DNA of 64,000 nt from positions 1 through 64,000 of the forward strand of contig JAAAIG010000025.1 in the NCBI GenBank assembly GCA_015852425.1. Reading direction: 5' to 3'. This document shows, piece by piece, positions 1-9,920 of this stretch. Each line of letters begins with the position of its first letter. The first letter of the stretch is position 1. A model generated the notes under the pieces. It did not search any database and was not told the origin of the DNA. It saw only the letters and a program-made list of their open reading frames with translations. The translations under genes were made by a program, and so were the position numbers. Source of the stretch: Gryganskiella cystojenkinii. Its lineage: Eukaryota > Mortierellomycota > Mortierellomycetes > Mortierellales > Mortierellaceae.

Positions 1-249
1 GGTGACGTTCTGGAGGCCAAGGTTCCGTTCCAGGAGATTGAGATACAAATCCAGACTCTCTTTCTTGCAGTCCGGAAACGAGAAGGTCGAGAGTCGCGAG
101 AGTTCCGGGCCAGGATCCATCATAGAGAGGTATCTCGGACAAAATAGCTCGTGAGTAAAGGCCGCGTACCGGGGCAGACCCGGAAGGAGTCCGCCGTCCT
201 TGAATTGGTCGGGCTTGATGGTTCTGTAACCAGTGAATGCAGTTTGCAT
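1..249 (-). CDS. partial unrecognised protein, possibly F-box/LRR type
   Basis: The minus strand is open from the window edge upstream to at least position 249, where an in-frame ATG lies. The peptide contains DGGLLPGLPRYAAFTHELF and ends at the edge with YLNLLERNLGLQNVT. The alternation of short leucine-containing segments resembles the repeat region of large fungal F-box/leucine-rich-repeat families, but there is no F-box in view, so this is only a suggestion. The same frame stays open upstream to about 475, through the GA-rich strand of a CT repeat, and a splice acceptor (minus-strand TTACAG, exon from 223) is also possible. The true 5' end is therefore unknown. The 3' end lies outside the window. 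Confidence 0.4.
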   Translation of the reverse strand, partial: MQTAFTGYRTIKPDQFKDGGLLPGLPRYAAFTHELFCPRYLSMMDPGPELSRLSTFSFPDCKKESLDLYLNLLERNLGLQNVT

Positions 250-473
250 TGATGGCGAAGCAAGCCCAAGTCGCCAGTCTCTATGCTGCCACGAACAAAT
301 TCCAGAATACAGCCAACGATAGCAACGAAAAAAAGCCTTTTGAAGAGGCCAAGCCGTCGGAAGAGATCTGCCATTCCGAAGTCGCCAAGCCTTCCGAAGA
401 GACCAAGGAAGGAGAGTGATGCCTCGCCCCAAAGTCGACAGCAGCGTTGCCGTTGTCTTTTTGCCTCCTTCCA

Positions 474-477
474 TCTC

Positions 478-518
<41 letters not shown>
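474..518. repeat. (CT)n microsatellite
   Basis: About 45 bp of CT dinucleotides with one CTAT interruption. It is upstream of the minus-strand partial gene at the left edge and downstream of the first ML-domain gene. It creates artificial Arg-Glu or Ser-Leu open frames in several directions. Confidence 0.9.
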
Positions 519-520
<2 letters not shown>

Positions 521-640
521 ACTTGTGAATAAAGCAGTCATGCTGCGGTAATTCTTCTGTTATTAACTCTCTTATGTTCTTTTGTTTTTTTTTATTCAAA
601 AACGAAACATTTGGTGCAAGGTCGATGGGGACAGGGATCA

Positions 641-1213
641 CTAAGGACAGTTCTTGGTGGTGACCGTGCCAGACTGACAGAAGAGGATGTGCCCGTTACC
701 ATTGATGATCATGATTGTCAATACCACCGGGATCTATTATTGAGCATTTTTTTTTTTTTTTTTTTTGATTGGTTATCGAGACGCGTTCCAAAAAAATAAA
801 AGTCTAGCTTGCGTATTTTTTTTAAATATCTTTCTATAATAGCTTACCCCAATAGGAGCCGAGGGCTTGACGAGGAGACAAGCCGTGATAGACGTGAGGT
901 TGATCGAGACTGGGCAAGTATAGCCCTGTGCAGCCAAGAGGGCACAAAAATCTTGATTGTCGGTATAGACGATTCGGCCCAGATATCTGCCGGTGATTTG
1001 GAGTCTCGCTCCAGCGATGATCGGTTCAGAGAGGGTACCCGTGGCTGTCAAACAGACATTTTGATTCGCGCAGAGAGGATAAGGCGTGAGACTGAAGGCC
1101 GTGACGGTCATGCCAGTCGAACCTGTCGCACAGTTCGCGAACGGAACCTGACCCTGAACAAGGGTCAAGACCGAAGCGAGAAGGATGAGGAGGAAACTCG
1201 CGAGGAACTTCAT
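641..1213 (-). CDS. secreted ML-domain (MD-2-related lipid-recognition) protein, copy 1
   Basis: Two exons, complement(641..733, 848..1213), encode 152 residues. The start at 1213 gives a clear signal peptide (MKFLASFLLILLASVLTLVQG, cleavage near residue 21-23). The mature part has the ML/NPC2 layout: one domain of beta strands with cysteines in NCATG, LCANQNVCL, DFCALL, YTCPV and ITACLL, then LFCQSG and a final NCP. The family binds phospholipids or sterols in a beta-sandwich pocket; fungal members include NPC2-like phosphatidylglycerol/phosphatidylinositol transfer proteins. The intron has a GTAAGC donor, an AATAG acceptor and phase 0. The second exon aligns with that of the next gene, which supports both splice sites. 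Ligand and location (vacuole lumen or secreted) are inferred. Confidence 0.88.
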
Positions 1214-2277
1214 TTTGAAAGGGATGTGAGTATTGTAAGATATTGGACGAAGAGGGCTAAGAGAGTTGGTGGAGACGTAAGAACGAGAAAAAACTGAAGC
1301 GAACATTTTATGCAAAAAAAAAAAAAAAAGTCTGCTCCTCCACTCCATTTTGTTTTCTCTGGGCTTTACATTTGTTTATCGGACGCCCATTTCCGGTAGA
1401 TTCTGGGCATATTGGACCTTCTTCACTCCTCGGATAGTCTCTGTCGCGCAAAAACACAAAAGAAAAGCAGACCGGATCTCTTTTTTTCTCTCTTTCAGCT
1501 TACAAACCGAAAACAGCAATCAACAAAATAGAGTTGAACAAAAAAAGATGAAAAAACAGCGAAAAAAACAGCCCTCGAAAGATGATGCAGCTCCAAAACA
1601 TGGCGCGTGAGAGTGCGTGCTTTCGTGGAGAAACAAAAAAAGACAACCTCACGCGCTGCAAACTCTTTGCATTCAAGCAACGTGTTGCTCGCATCGCGTT
1701 CGCGTGCGAAGTGCCACTGATTTTTGATTTTTTCTTCTTCTTTTCGTTGTTTTCTTAAACTAATGAGCCATTGTCTTTTTTTCCATATCATACTTCTGCG
1801 AGCGTATGACCGTATAAAAGAAACCTGTCCTCCAGAATGAAACATCAGGAAACAAGGGTCTGGTCCTGTTTTCTGATTTCATCTTGCCATGAAAAGCAGA
1901 AACCATACAAACAAATGGTAGTCGATGGCGTAGAGAGGGAAGGAAAATAAAAAAACAGCTCTCCAAAGAACGAGTTGGGACACCATCCTCCACACAATAT
2001 ATGAGCGATCTTTTATGCAGAAAGAGAAAGAGAAACAAAGAAAAATGTACACAAACAAACCATATTTGACCTCGATCGGCATAGCATGTTGGACTGTTGC
2101 ACATGCTCACACTCTCATTTCTCTCCCACCTCGTTCCTTCTTTCTTTTTACCAAGGTGTTGCGATGTGACCCACAAAGAACAAACAAAAGAAGCCCGTTC
2201 TGCCATTTCGAGACACCACCAATATAATTCTTTCTGTTTGAGTCAACCAAAGCTTTGTTCACTGCGTTTTATTTTTA
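1214..2277. other. intergenic, no gene seen
   Basis: This lies between the start of ML copy 1 and the stop of ML copy 2, both on the minus strand. It should hold the promoter and leader of copy 1. It contains an A15 run just upstream of that start and AT-rich, pyrimidine-tract DNA. No open frame here has coding character. Confidence 0.6.
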
Positions 2278-2865
2278 TTAGGAAGCACAATTGTGAATAA
2301 CTATTGTGGCTTGTTGACAAAATAGAACATGCCCATTTCCGTTGATGACTGAGACCGTAAAGACCAGACTGGCCTTTTATAACGAGAAGGGGGGGGAGTT
2401 GGCGGAATGCGAAGGAAGTGAGATCTTGTTTAGTTCAAATGATGATTGTCGTTCCACATATGATCATTATCATCAAAGATCATTCCTTACCCCAACAGGA
2501 GCCGAGCTCTTGACCTGGACGCAGAACGTGATGGACGTGACAGTCAACGGAATTGGACACGGGTGACCGGCTGCATCCAAGAGCTTACATAAGTCCTGCT
2601 CATCCTGATAAATAAGTTTATTTAGGTATTTCCCGGTAATGGTCAACTTGGCAGGGGCAACAATCTGCTCCGAAAGTGTTCCGGTGGCCGTTAGACAAAT
2701 ATTTTGACCGACACAGGGTGGATAAGGACAAATTTGAAAAGTGGTCACAGCCAGGTCCGCAGTACCTGTGGCGCAACTGAAGAACGGGACTTGACCCTGA
2801 ACTTGAATGGTCAGCGTCAGTACGGTAATCAGGAGGAAGAACAGTAGGATGGTAAAGAACCTCAT
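2278..2865 (-). CDS. secreted ML-domain protein, copy 2
   Basis: Two exons, complement(2278..2373, 2491..2865), encode 156 residues. A signal peptide begins at MRFFTILLFFLLITVL. The mature domain matches copy 1 block by block: GQVPFFSCATGTADLAVTTF against GQVPFANCATGSTGMTVTAF, then CLTATGTLSE, ITGKYL and INGNGH, and a final Cys three residues before the end. The intron sits at the same codon and phase as in copy 1 (after Pro-Val-Gly). The acceptor is the AG of a minus-strand AAAAG, chosen because only it keeps the conserved frame. The two genes are a tandem duplication with conserved intron position and should share the lipid-binding role. Confidence 0.88.
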
Positions 2866-3866
2866 GTCTTGAAAGGGATGCGAAAAAGTGAAGACAAAGA
2901 GAGAGGTAGAGCGAGCGGGAGAGAGAGAGAGAGAAAGACAAAATAGTAAAAAAAAAAAAAAATCGATAGAGGTGTCAAGCAACGGTATGTTTATTTTATG
3001 CAGAATATCTGCACATCCAACCTCCTTCTCGTCTCTTCGATCTTTCGGATTCGTTTTTTTTGTTGCTTCGCTTCGAGAGAAGGCTTTGCGTTTATTTGTT
3101 ATGGAGAACACCAGAAAAAAAATCAGCTGGAGGGGGAGGAGGAGGACGAAGTTCCCGGATTTGAAGTAGTAAAAAAAAAGCAACAAACAAACAAACAAGA
3201 AGGGCATGTTTTTGTCACGCGTCCTTTCATACGGGCGCCGGTCCCCCATTTGGTTTTTCAACATAAACACCCATGTTCGGCGCAAAAAATAGAGCCGAAT
3301 TAACAACAAAACAAAATCAAAAAGAATGATTGTCCTTTTCTTCTTCCAGAATAAAATCAACGAAGAATGTCAGTCAAGAAACTAAAAGAGTCTTAATAGG
3401 GCACACAAAGGTCGCCTGTACGCAGTACGTACCTGTATTCAGGATCACACCAAGCTCGGATTCAGGATGTTGCTCTTAGCTCACGAGAATTCGCTCACAA
3501 GAGCCAAAGAACGAGTCTGTGGAGACTACAGAAACAGCGTCTCAAATTTTGAACATCAATTGGTAGGTTTTATCTGGACCGTTACACAACAGCAACGACT
3601 GTTTCTTTCTCTGTTCACAACGCCGAAGAAACAAACACAAAAAAAACAAAAATGCTGTCATGTGCATCCTCATCGATTTTTCCTTTTTTCTTCTTTTGGA
3701 GCGGATCAAATAAAACCAAGATCAACAATGGAAAGGAGGGTCGGGCCTTTCATCTCCAATCAAAAATGAAAAAAAAAATCAAAGTAGACACCGGAAAGGA
3801 CCAAGAAAACAACTTTCTATCGATGTCAGTTTTCTATGTGTTTTTTACTCATTTTTTTTTTTTTGT
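2866..3866. other. intergenic with GA repeat
   Basis: This is the upstream region of ML copy 2 (read leftward) and the downstream region of the membrane protein at 3867-5021. A GA-rich microsatellite at about 2917-2937 lies in the likely leader of ML copy 2, and an A14 run follows near 2948. No coding frame is credible. Confidence 0.55.
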
Positions 3867-5021
3867 TTATCGTAGCGTAAACTCTCCACAGAAGAACGCG
3901 CCCACAATCTCGACCAAGAAAAGAACCCCAGCCAGGAACGCCGCCACATTCCGTGCCCTATAGACCACACAGTCGATATAGGGCGCATATGGTGCAACAT
4001 CGAGATGGTTATTGAAACAGAAATAAACCGAGGAAGCCGAAGGCACACCGGGATGGTACCATCGTCTGTGAGGGTGGTGGTGGTTCTTATGGTTGTCACT
4101 GTCGAGACAATGCCCACCCTTAACCTCTCCTGTTGGTTTAGAACAGGAGATTGTACGATCCTGCCGAGGTCGGATATTATTATTGTTATTTCGTAATTCT
4201 CGCAGGAGTTGTGGTTGATTTTGTTCTCGTGGATGTACAGGCATCACCACTTGAAAAATCGCAGATGCAGTCGGAAGCGTTTCAGGAACCACAACAACGG
4301 CTGCGTTATTGTTCTTTGTTTGGTTTGTCTCCTCAGCTTCCGAAGAGTCAACAACATCATCATAGTCACCATTGGCAACGTCATCCGGGTCATAATAACG
4401 ATCCTTCTTGTAGCGACTGTAATCCTCGTCTCTCTTCCAGGCCTCTGGGGTCGTAAGCATATACTCGGATCTTGTCCCCGCTCGCTCCTCAGCCGGATTC
4501 GGCGGTACTGTAGCCTCGCTATAGGCGACCCTGTTCACATGAGAAGCACTATCGTTCGTCATTGTCTTTGATATGTCCATGATCGCGTTCTCATACCCGT
4601 GACCACCGTTCAGACTCCCATACATCCGCATAGTATACCTTCGAACGCGCACAATCTCTGTGATTGGATACCACCAAACCAGGATCCAGATAAGCAACAG
4701 GAAAAGGACTCTCATACCGAGATGATAGGCCTTGTCCGTGCAATGAAACTGTCTCGCAAACGTCAAGAACGCATACTTGATTAGGATGGTCAGATCGGAC
4801 AAAATCCAGAGACAATAAAGACCGTCAAGATCATGAATAGAGGGGTCTGGGGGGCTGTCTAGGGATACGTTAGCGACCGAGAGGTAATCGCTAAACGGCC
4901 AGGGGAGCGTCCCAGTGAGCTTAAACGTCTTGTTCAACTGATGGATTGTCACACAGTCGAGGATGAGGATCAACAAGGCGAGGATGATGAGCGCCATCCG
5001 GATGGGGAGACGCAAGTCCAT
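3867..5021 (-). CDS. four-helix membrane protein, MARVEL-like layout, unknown function
   Basis: A single exon of 384 residues. The start at 5021 (MDLRLPIRM) places the first helix immediately after a short basic N terminus. An in-frame upstream extension is pure leader sequence (Leu/Phe/Ser-rich) and was rejected. Hydrophobic segments lie at about residues 9-29, 67-89, 103-124 and 358-378. Between helices 3 and 4 is a loop of some 230 residues, hydrophilic and rich in Asp, Tyr, Asn and His. I do not recognise a family. The first three helices resemble fungal tetraspan/MARVEL proteins, but a loop that long is not typical. The gene is expected at the plasma membrane or an endomembrane. Confidence 0.65.
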   Translation of the reverse strand: MDLRLPIRMALIILALLILILDCVTIHQLNKTFKLTGTLPWPFSDYLSVANVSLDSPPDPSIHDLDGLYCLWILSDLTILIKYAFLTFARQFHCTDKAYHLGMRVLFLLLIWILVWWYPITEIVRVRRYTMRMYGSLNGGHGYENAIMDISKTMTNDSASHVNRVAYSEATVPPNPAEERAGTRSEYMLTTPEAWKRDEDYSRYKKDRYYDPDDVANGDYDDVVDSSEAEETNQTKNNNAAVVVVPETLPTASAIFQVVMPVHPREQNQPQLLRELRNNNNNIRPRQDRTISCSKPTGEVKGGHCLDSDNHKNHHHPHRRWYHPGVPSASSVYFCFNNHLDVAPYAPYIDCVVYRARNVAAFLAGVLFLVEIVGAFFCGEFTLR

Positions 5022-5437
5022 GGTTCGTATTAAGTTGTATGGTGGGAACAAATGTGTGTGGGGCAAGAGATGTAAAAGACCTTTTGAATTTGTGTCGACG
5101 CTGATCGAGTTATCGGGGAGTGGAGAGCAAGTAAGAGGAGGGAGGGAGGGAAAGACACAGAAAGAGAGAAAGAGAGAAAGACAGAAAGAGAGAGAGAGTG
5201 AAGGAAGAAGAGGGAATAAAAAACGCCAGTGGTCTACCGCCACAAAGAGTCGCTCGTGAGGGAGGACGCCTTTTTCAGAAGCGGAAAGGGGATCATCAGA
5301 TACACTATAGATATCAATAACGACAAATGAATTTTTACTGATACACAGAAGATGTTAAGAACTGGCAAACGTTCTTTCTATGGGTAATGGCGATAGTCCC
5401 TTTTCCGAACAATTCAAGAAACAAAGGACACTATCTT

Positions 5438-7660
5438 CTATGCAGTGGGCTCCTCGGGTAACAGGTACTGTTGATAATCCGAGGTAGGGCGAGGCACACT
5501 CACAGATTCCTCAAAGTCGCTCTCTACATCAATAAAGCAAGAGACAAAGGATGGACAAAAGGAGCGTTAAAACCACGGAGACAGTATCAAGAAAACGGAT
5601 GATACCACAATAGTCCGTTCTTCCTTAACGAGCCATGATTATTCCCTTTGTTCCTACCTTCGCCGTCATATGCGTTCCTCTCTCGAGTGACCGCCAACTG
5701 TTCTTCCGAGAGCTCTGCCCGGACTTGAGCCAACGTGGACAAAATCTCGGTCATCGACGGTCTCTTGTCCGGGATCGGATCCCAACACTGTTCGTAAAGA
5801 TGTTGGTACTTTTCCGGTGTTCCCTCCACAGGATCCTCACGTTTACCGTTCAAAATCGAGACCGCTAATTGAATATCCTGAGACACCTTCGCAAATGCTC
5901 CATAGCCCGAAGTCAGTTCCCAGAGCAAGACACCCAAAGAATAAATGTCACAACGGGCATCGAAATAACGTGGGTTCCTGAACCGCTCTGGAGCAATGTA
6001 GGCCATGACACCGATCAGAGGTTCATACGCCTGATCCTCATTATCAAAATCGTGCTTTTGCCCGGCGGCAAGGGAAGTAGCGGCCCCCTTGGACTCGCTG
6101 TTACACTCTTTGTTATCCTTTCTACCATCGCTGCTGTTGCTATTTGAGTAGTCGACAGGGTTACTCTTGGATGCCTCGGATTCATCCAAAACCTTTTTCA
6201 TGTTCGGGAACCGTTCACTGACGAATTTCGAAGTGCCTTCGGGGGTCGTCATGGTCTTGATCGCAAACTCGCCCACAGCCCAGCCAACACGTTCTTCCAT
6301 GGTCGAAGCTCCAAAATCTGTCAGCATGGCGTTACCAGCCTCGTCAATGAGGATGTTGCCACCGTGAAGATCCCGATGGAAGATCCCCTTCTCATGCAAT
6401 CGACCGACCGAAGACGCAATCTGGGTCGCAAGCGAGAGCTTGTCTGCCCAGGTCAGTTTGTTGAATCCTGTCTTGAGATGCCAGGAGAGGGATCCGTTCT
6501 CAGCATACTTGGTGACGATACAGAGTTTGTTGAGCCCTGGTGGGTAAGTGACGCCATAAAACCTGACCACGCCCTCGTATCCAATCATACGGGTGTAGAT
6601 CTCGACCTAGAATGGAGAAAGTCAAGGAGCATCAGAAATAGAAAAATATAGATGACACGAAATGTCTACCAGGGCAGCCTCCATTTTGCGTTTTTTTTAC
6701 CTCTTTGGAGATGACCTGGGCCTGGGCTTCCTTGATGGCGACCTTGATCCCCTTCCATTCTGCCACATGAATGATACCCATCCCTCCTGCATCGACTCCG
6801 ATCGAGAGCTTCTCAATCTCTGAGGCCGGGATTTCATTCGCGAGAAGCAACTTGCGGTCCTCAGCCGACAACTCGATCGTTTCCTCTCTCAGCAGTCCCT
6901 GTGCGAGCGACAAGGACTTTGGGTGTTGCCGTTGTTCGGCAAAAGATCCTGGGATGCCGTGCTTCTCTCGTTTCTTTTGTGACCAAAACGATGAGAACGT
7001 CTTGCGGATACCCGGAAACCTGGAAGAAGTCTTTTTCGAAGCCGACGAGATCCCTGTTAGTTGTTGTTCCGTGTTATCAGGGATCACCGGGACTGCAGGT
7101 GCGTTTTCCTTGGATTCCACAGCGTCCGAATGAGGATTGTTGTTACTCTTGTTGAGACTCGTGAAGGAGCTGGAGATTTGTTTGAAGAACCCGGGCTTTA
7201 GGCTGTTGTTGCTCTTTTGAGCCTTGAGGGTCGGGTTTCCAGATTGATCCTTGCTGTTGGAGCCTGTTGTGAGAGCAGAAGAAGTAGCGGCAGCAAGGTC
7301 CGTCAATGTGTCGTGAAGGGTGCTGAGGTTAGTGGACGGGTCTTCTTGAAGTTGATCACGATTGTTGATATTGCTATTGTTATTGTTAGAATTCGAGTCC
7401 AGAAGGATAATATCCGATGGTTGTCGCTGATCCTGAAGAGTCGGATCCGAGGATCCGTTGATCGGCAGGGTCTTATAGTCGGATGAAGACTTTAATGAGA
7501 GTTGATTCAAAGTCGAAGATGGATATTCATTATTACCCTTCTGACCTTGGTTGTGGTTGTGTTGGTCGTCGCCGTCGTTACTATTGTTGGCGTGTTGCTT
7601 TTCCTGGGGTAGTTCGTCTTCGATGTCGTGTGAGCACAGCTTGGTCAAGAGATTACCCAT
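5438..7660 (-). CDS. TKL-like protein kinase with N-terminal acylation signal and long activation-segment insert
   Basis: Three exons, complement(5438..5523, 5658..6606, 6701..7660), encode 664 residues. The N terminus MGNLLTKLCSHD has Gly2 for N-myristoylation and Cys9 for palmitoylation, so membrane attachment is likely. Residues 13-280 are a low-complexity Asn/Ser/Gln linker. The kinase domain begins near 285 with a modified glycine loop (VDAGGMGIIHVAEW), then VAIK (Lys310), HRDLHGGN (Asp399, Asn404) and DFG (417-419). APE follows only at 525-527, so the activation segment spans about 108 residues and carries an Asn/Ser/Lys-rich insert. All catalytic residues are present, so it should be active. 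The short last exon (ending in EEPTA) fits phase and has a clean acceptor; reading through its intron would instead end at 5587. The HRDLHGGN style is common in fungal TKL-like kinases. Substrate is unknown. Confidence 0.85.
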
Positions 7661-7702
7661 TATGAAAAAGACAGAAAAGGCCGGGAGCCGGGAACGGTAA
7701 GG

Positions 7703-7710
7703 TATTTATA
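7703..7710 (-). promoter_or_regulatory. TATA-like box of the kinase gene
   Basis: The minus strand reads TATAAATA, 43 bp upstream of the kinase ATG at 7660. Between 7725 and 7750 the sequence CGGAGTGAC occurs three times in close order (GGAGTGACAAACGGAGTGAC and again), a small direct repeat that could be an activator site. Confidence 0.4.
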
Positions 7711-8871
7711 CTCGGAGGGAGTGACAAACGGAGTGACAAACGGAGTGACCAAGACGCTTGATGTATTTTCAAATGGAAAATTTGCGCGCGCGACAAGCGA
7801 CTGTTGGAGTGAAGTTTAAAGGGCCAGAACAAAGGCTCTTTCTGCCTTTACTTTGGATGACAACGGGAGGAAGAACGATGAGAGGGTTCAGAAGAGTCAA
7901 TGATGTCGTTGTGACAAGGAAGACTCCTTGATTGCGAAAAGGGCGAGAGGGGTAGGAGAGCCTTTGACGTGGATCGGTCACTCGCTCTTGTAGGACCGAG
8001 ATCTAGATCTAAAAAGGGGGAATAGGATTCAATGGAAACGAAGTTAGTAGCCGAATCTGAGATCGGGGAAGAGAGCAGTGTCATCGTTGGTTCCATAGAA
8101 TCAAAAAAAAAGAGGAGAAAGTGAGTTGTTTCGAAACAGTGTCACAGCAAACAAACAAGCAGATCTTGCAGCAGCCAAGGAGGAAAGGGACAGCAAGGAA
8201 ACACTATGCGAGAAACAAGAAATCGGAATGCGCTTTCTTTTTTCTTTTTTCTTAGTAAACAACGTGAGGGTTCAGAGGGGGGGAGGCCAAAGCGACGAAC
8301 AACAACAATGATGATTGTAACTGAGAATCCCTTAATTCAAACAAGGCTGCGAGGGAAGACAAACCGCTGAAATAAGCTCACAAGTAAATATTAATACCCC
8401 AAAACAAACACAACAGCAATCAGCAAACACTAGGAGATGGAGCACAAAGGTGCGAAGATGGGCAAAAAAATGGAGCGAACGAAGGCAAACTCTTGGGGCT
8501 TCGATCATCAATGCAAGCAAAGATCGCACAAACACATAAAAAAAAGAGTTTAACGTTCACTCGCCCAATGTGGAGCAAACCATCAACGCAGAAGAAAAAA
8601 AAGAGGAAGTAGACGGTCGTCGATCGCTCTATTCGATCGTCGCTTTTGTCTTCAGTTTCTTGATTAATGTTCATGAAGAAAATGGTCAAAAAGGGGACAA
8701 GGAAGCGAGTAAGCAACACCGCGCAGATAAGGATGAGCGCAGCTCACCAGCGAAGAAAGAAAAAACCTTCTCGCCTTCTTTCTCCCGTCGAGGGCACAAA
8801 CGCAATTTTTTTTCCCTCGCAGAAACCATGTTCGCGCTTTTCCTTTCACAAGGACGATCGGGCTGGATGCA

Positions 8872-8878
8872 TATAAAA
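8872..8878 (+). promoter_or_regulatory. TATA box with downstream pyrimidine tract
   Basis: TATAAAA is followed from 8885 to 8955 by a pyrimidine-rich stretch, the usual arrangement of a fungal core promoter and transcription start zone. The first downstream ATG in good context is at 9024. Confidence 0.4.
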
Positions 8879-9023
8879 ACTCCGGTTTCTCACTTTTTCT
8901 CTTTTTGCTTGCCATCTCTCCTTCCTTTGAAACGCTCTTCATTCTTTTTCTGCAGACGTTGATTTTTTACCTTTGTGACTGGGACTGTCGTTGGTTCTGT
9001 TCTAAAGTCGACCCAGATTGACA

Positions 9024-9281
9024 ATGGACGAATGGGTGAATGGACGACTGAAGAAGGTCAATGCGAGTGGAGAGGAATCTAAATTACAAGATAAAGACGG
9101 CGCAATGATGTGTGAGAGAGAAGGAGAAAAAGGGCTGGTGCTGGCGGTAGTGGCGGTGGCGGCGGTGGTGGCGGCAGCAAAGAGAAGAGAACAAGAGTCC
9201 GTGTATGTTTTTGATAGAGAAAGAATTGAAAAAGAAAACATGAAGAGCCCCGTTCGTCTTAGTGTTCGTTTGACAAACTGA
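9024..9281 (+). CDS. possible small membrane protein, 85 residues
   Basis: The frame starts with ATG at 9024 (context ACAATGG) about 150 bp after a TATA box and pyrimidine tract. The peptide begins MDEWVNGRLKKV, is strongly charged, and has an Ala/Val-rich hydrophobic stretch (GLVLAVVAVAAVVAAAK) at about residues 38-54, coded by a near-repeat of GTG and GCG codons. The C-terminal third is charged again. I recognise no family. It could be a genuine small protein, the first exon of a longer gene, or chance. Confidence 0.25.
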   Translation: MDEWVNGRLKKVNASGEESKLQDKDGAMMCEREGEKGLVLAVVAVAAVVAAAKRREQESVYVFDRERIEKENMKSPVRLSVRLTN

Positions 9282-9882
9282 AATTCACGCTCTTTCTCTA
9301 TTGTTTTAATTGGTCACCAGTCCTACCTTCCTTCATTCGACTTCACTTTTTCTCTGTTTGTTCCCACCACTGTGTAATAGACCGCAGCGATACAGCACCA
9401 CTTTGCTTGACCTTCTAAGGAATTATTTTAACCGGGTTTGAAGGGGCGAAGTCTTCTCTTCTCCTGTTCAAAATCCAGTCGCATGCACGCATACACGCAT
9501 TACATGGCCGAGGCTTGTTTGGCTTATTTTGTTTTCCTTTCGGCATAGCCCTCTTTCTTACTGTGTCCTATTTTTGAACAAACAAATGGAAAGAATGGAA
9601 GAATGTCCCAGACTGTTCAACACCGAAAACTCGGCACACAACCCACGCTGGCCATCACAACTCCTTCTTCAAAAAGTAAAGGGAGGGCTGGAGGAGAGGG
9701 GCTTGTTTGCTTTGGCTTTTTCTTTATTTTTGAAAGCAAATAAACAAATTGGGACCTCTCTCCCACTACCATTCCCCTCCGCCCAATGCCGGATGCACCC
9801 CAGGTTTCTGCACGACCATCTTGGTTAGACAATCAAACAAGTCAACAGATGCAGTTGAGTTTGCTTGACTCTCGAAACGATA

Positions 9883-9920
9883 TGGTCGTTTTGTTATCAA
9901 CTGGTCGTTTTGTTATCAAC
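9883..9920. repeat. 19-bp perfect tandem duplication
   Basis: TGGTCGTTTTGTTATCAAC occurs twice head to tail. The unit is not a multiple of three, which argues that the 111-codon open frame passing through it (9786-10121) is not under protein selection. Confidence 0.9.

Noticed and set aside
281..541. Minus-strand frames rich in Arg-Glu repeats
   Set aside because: They translate the CT microsatellite. Three frames are open at once because of the repeat, so openness means nothing.
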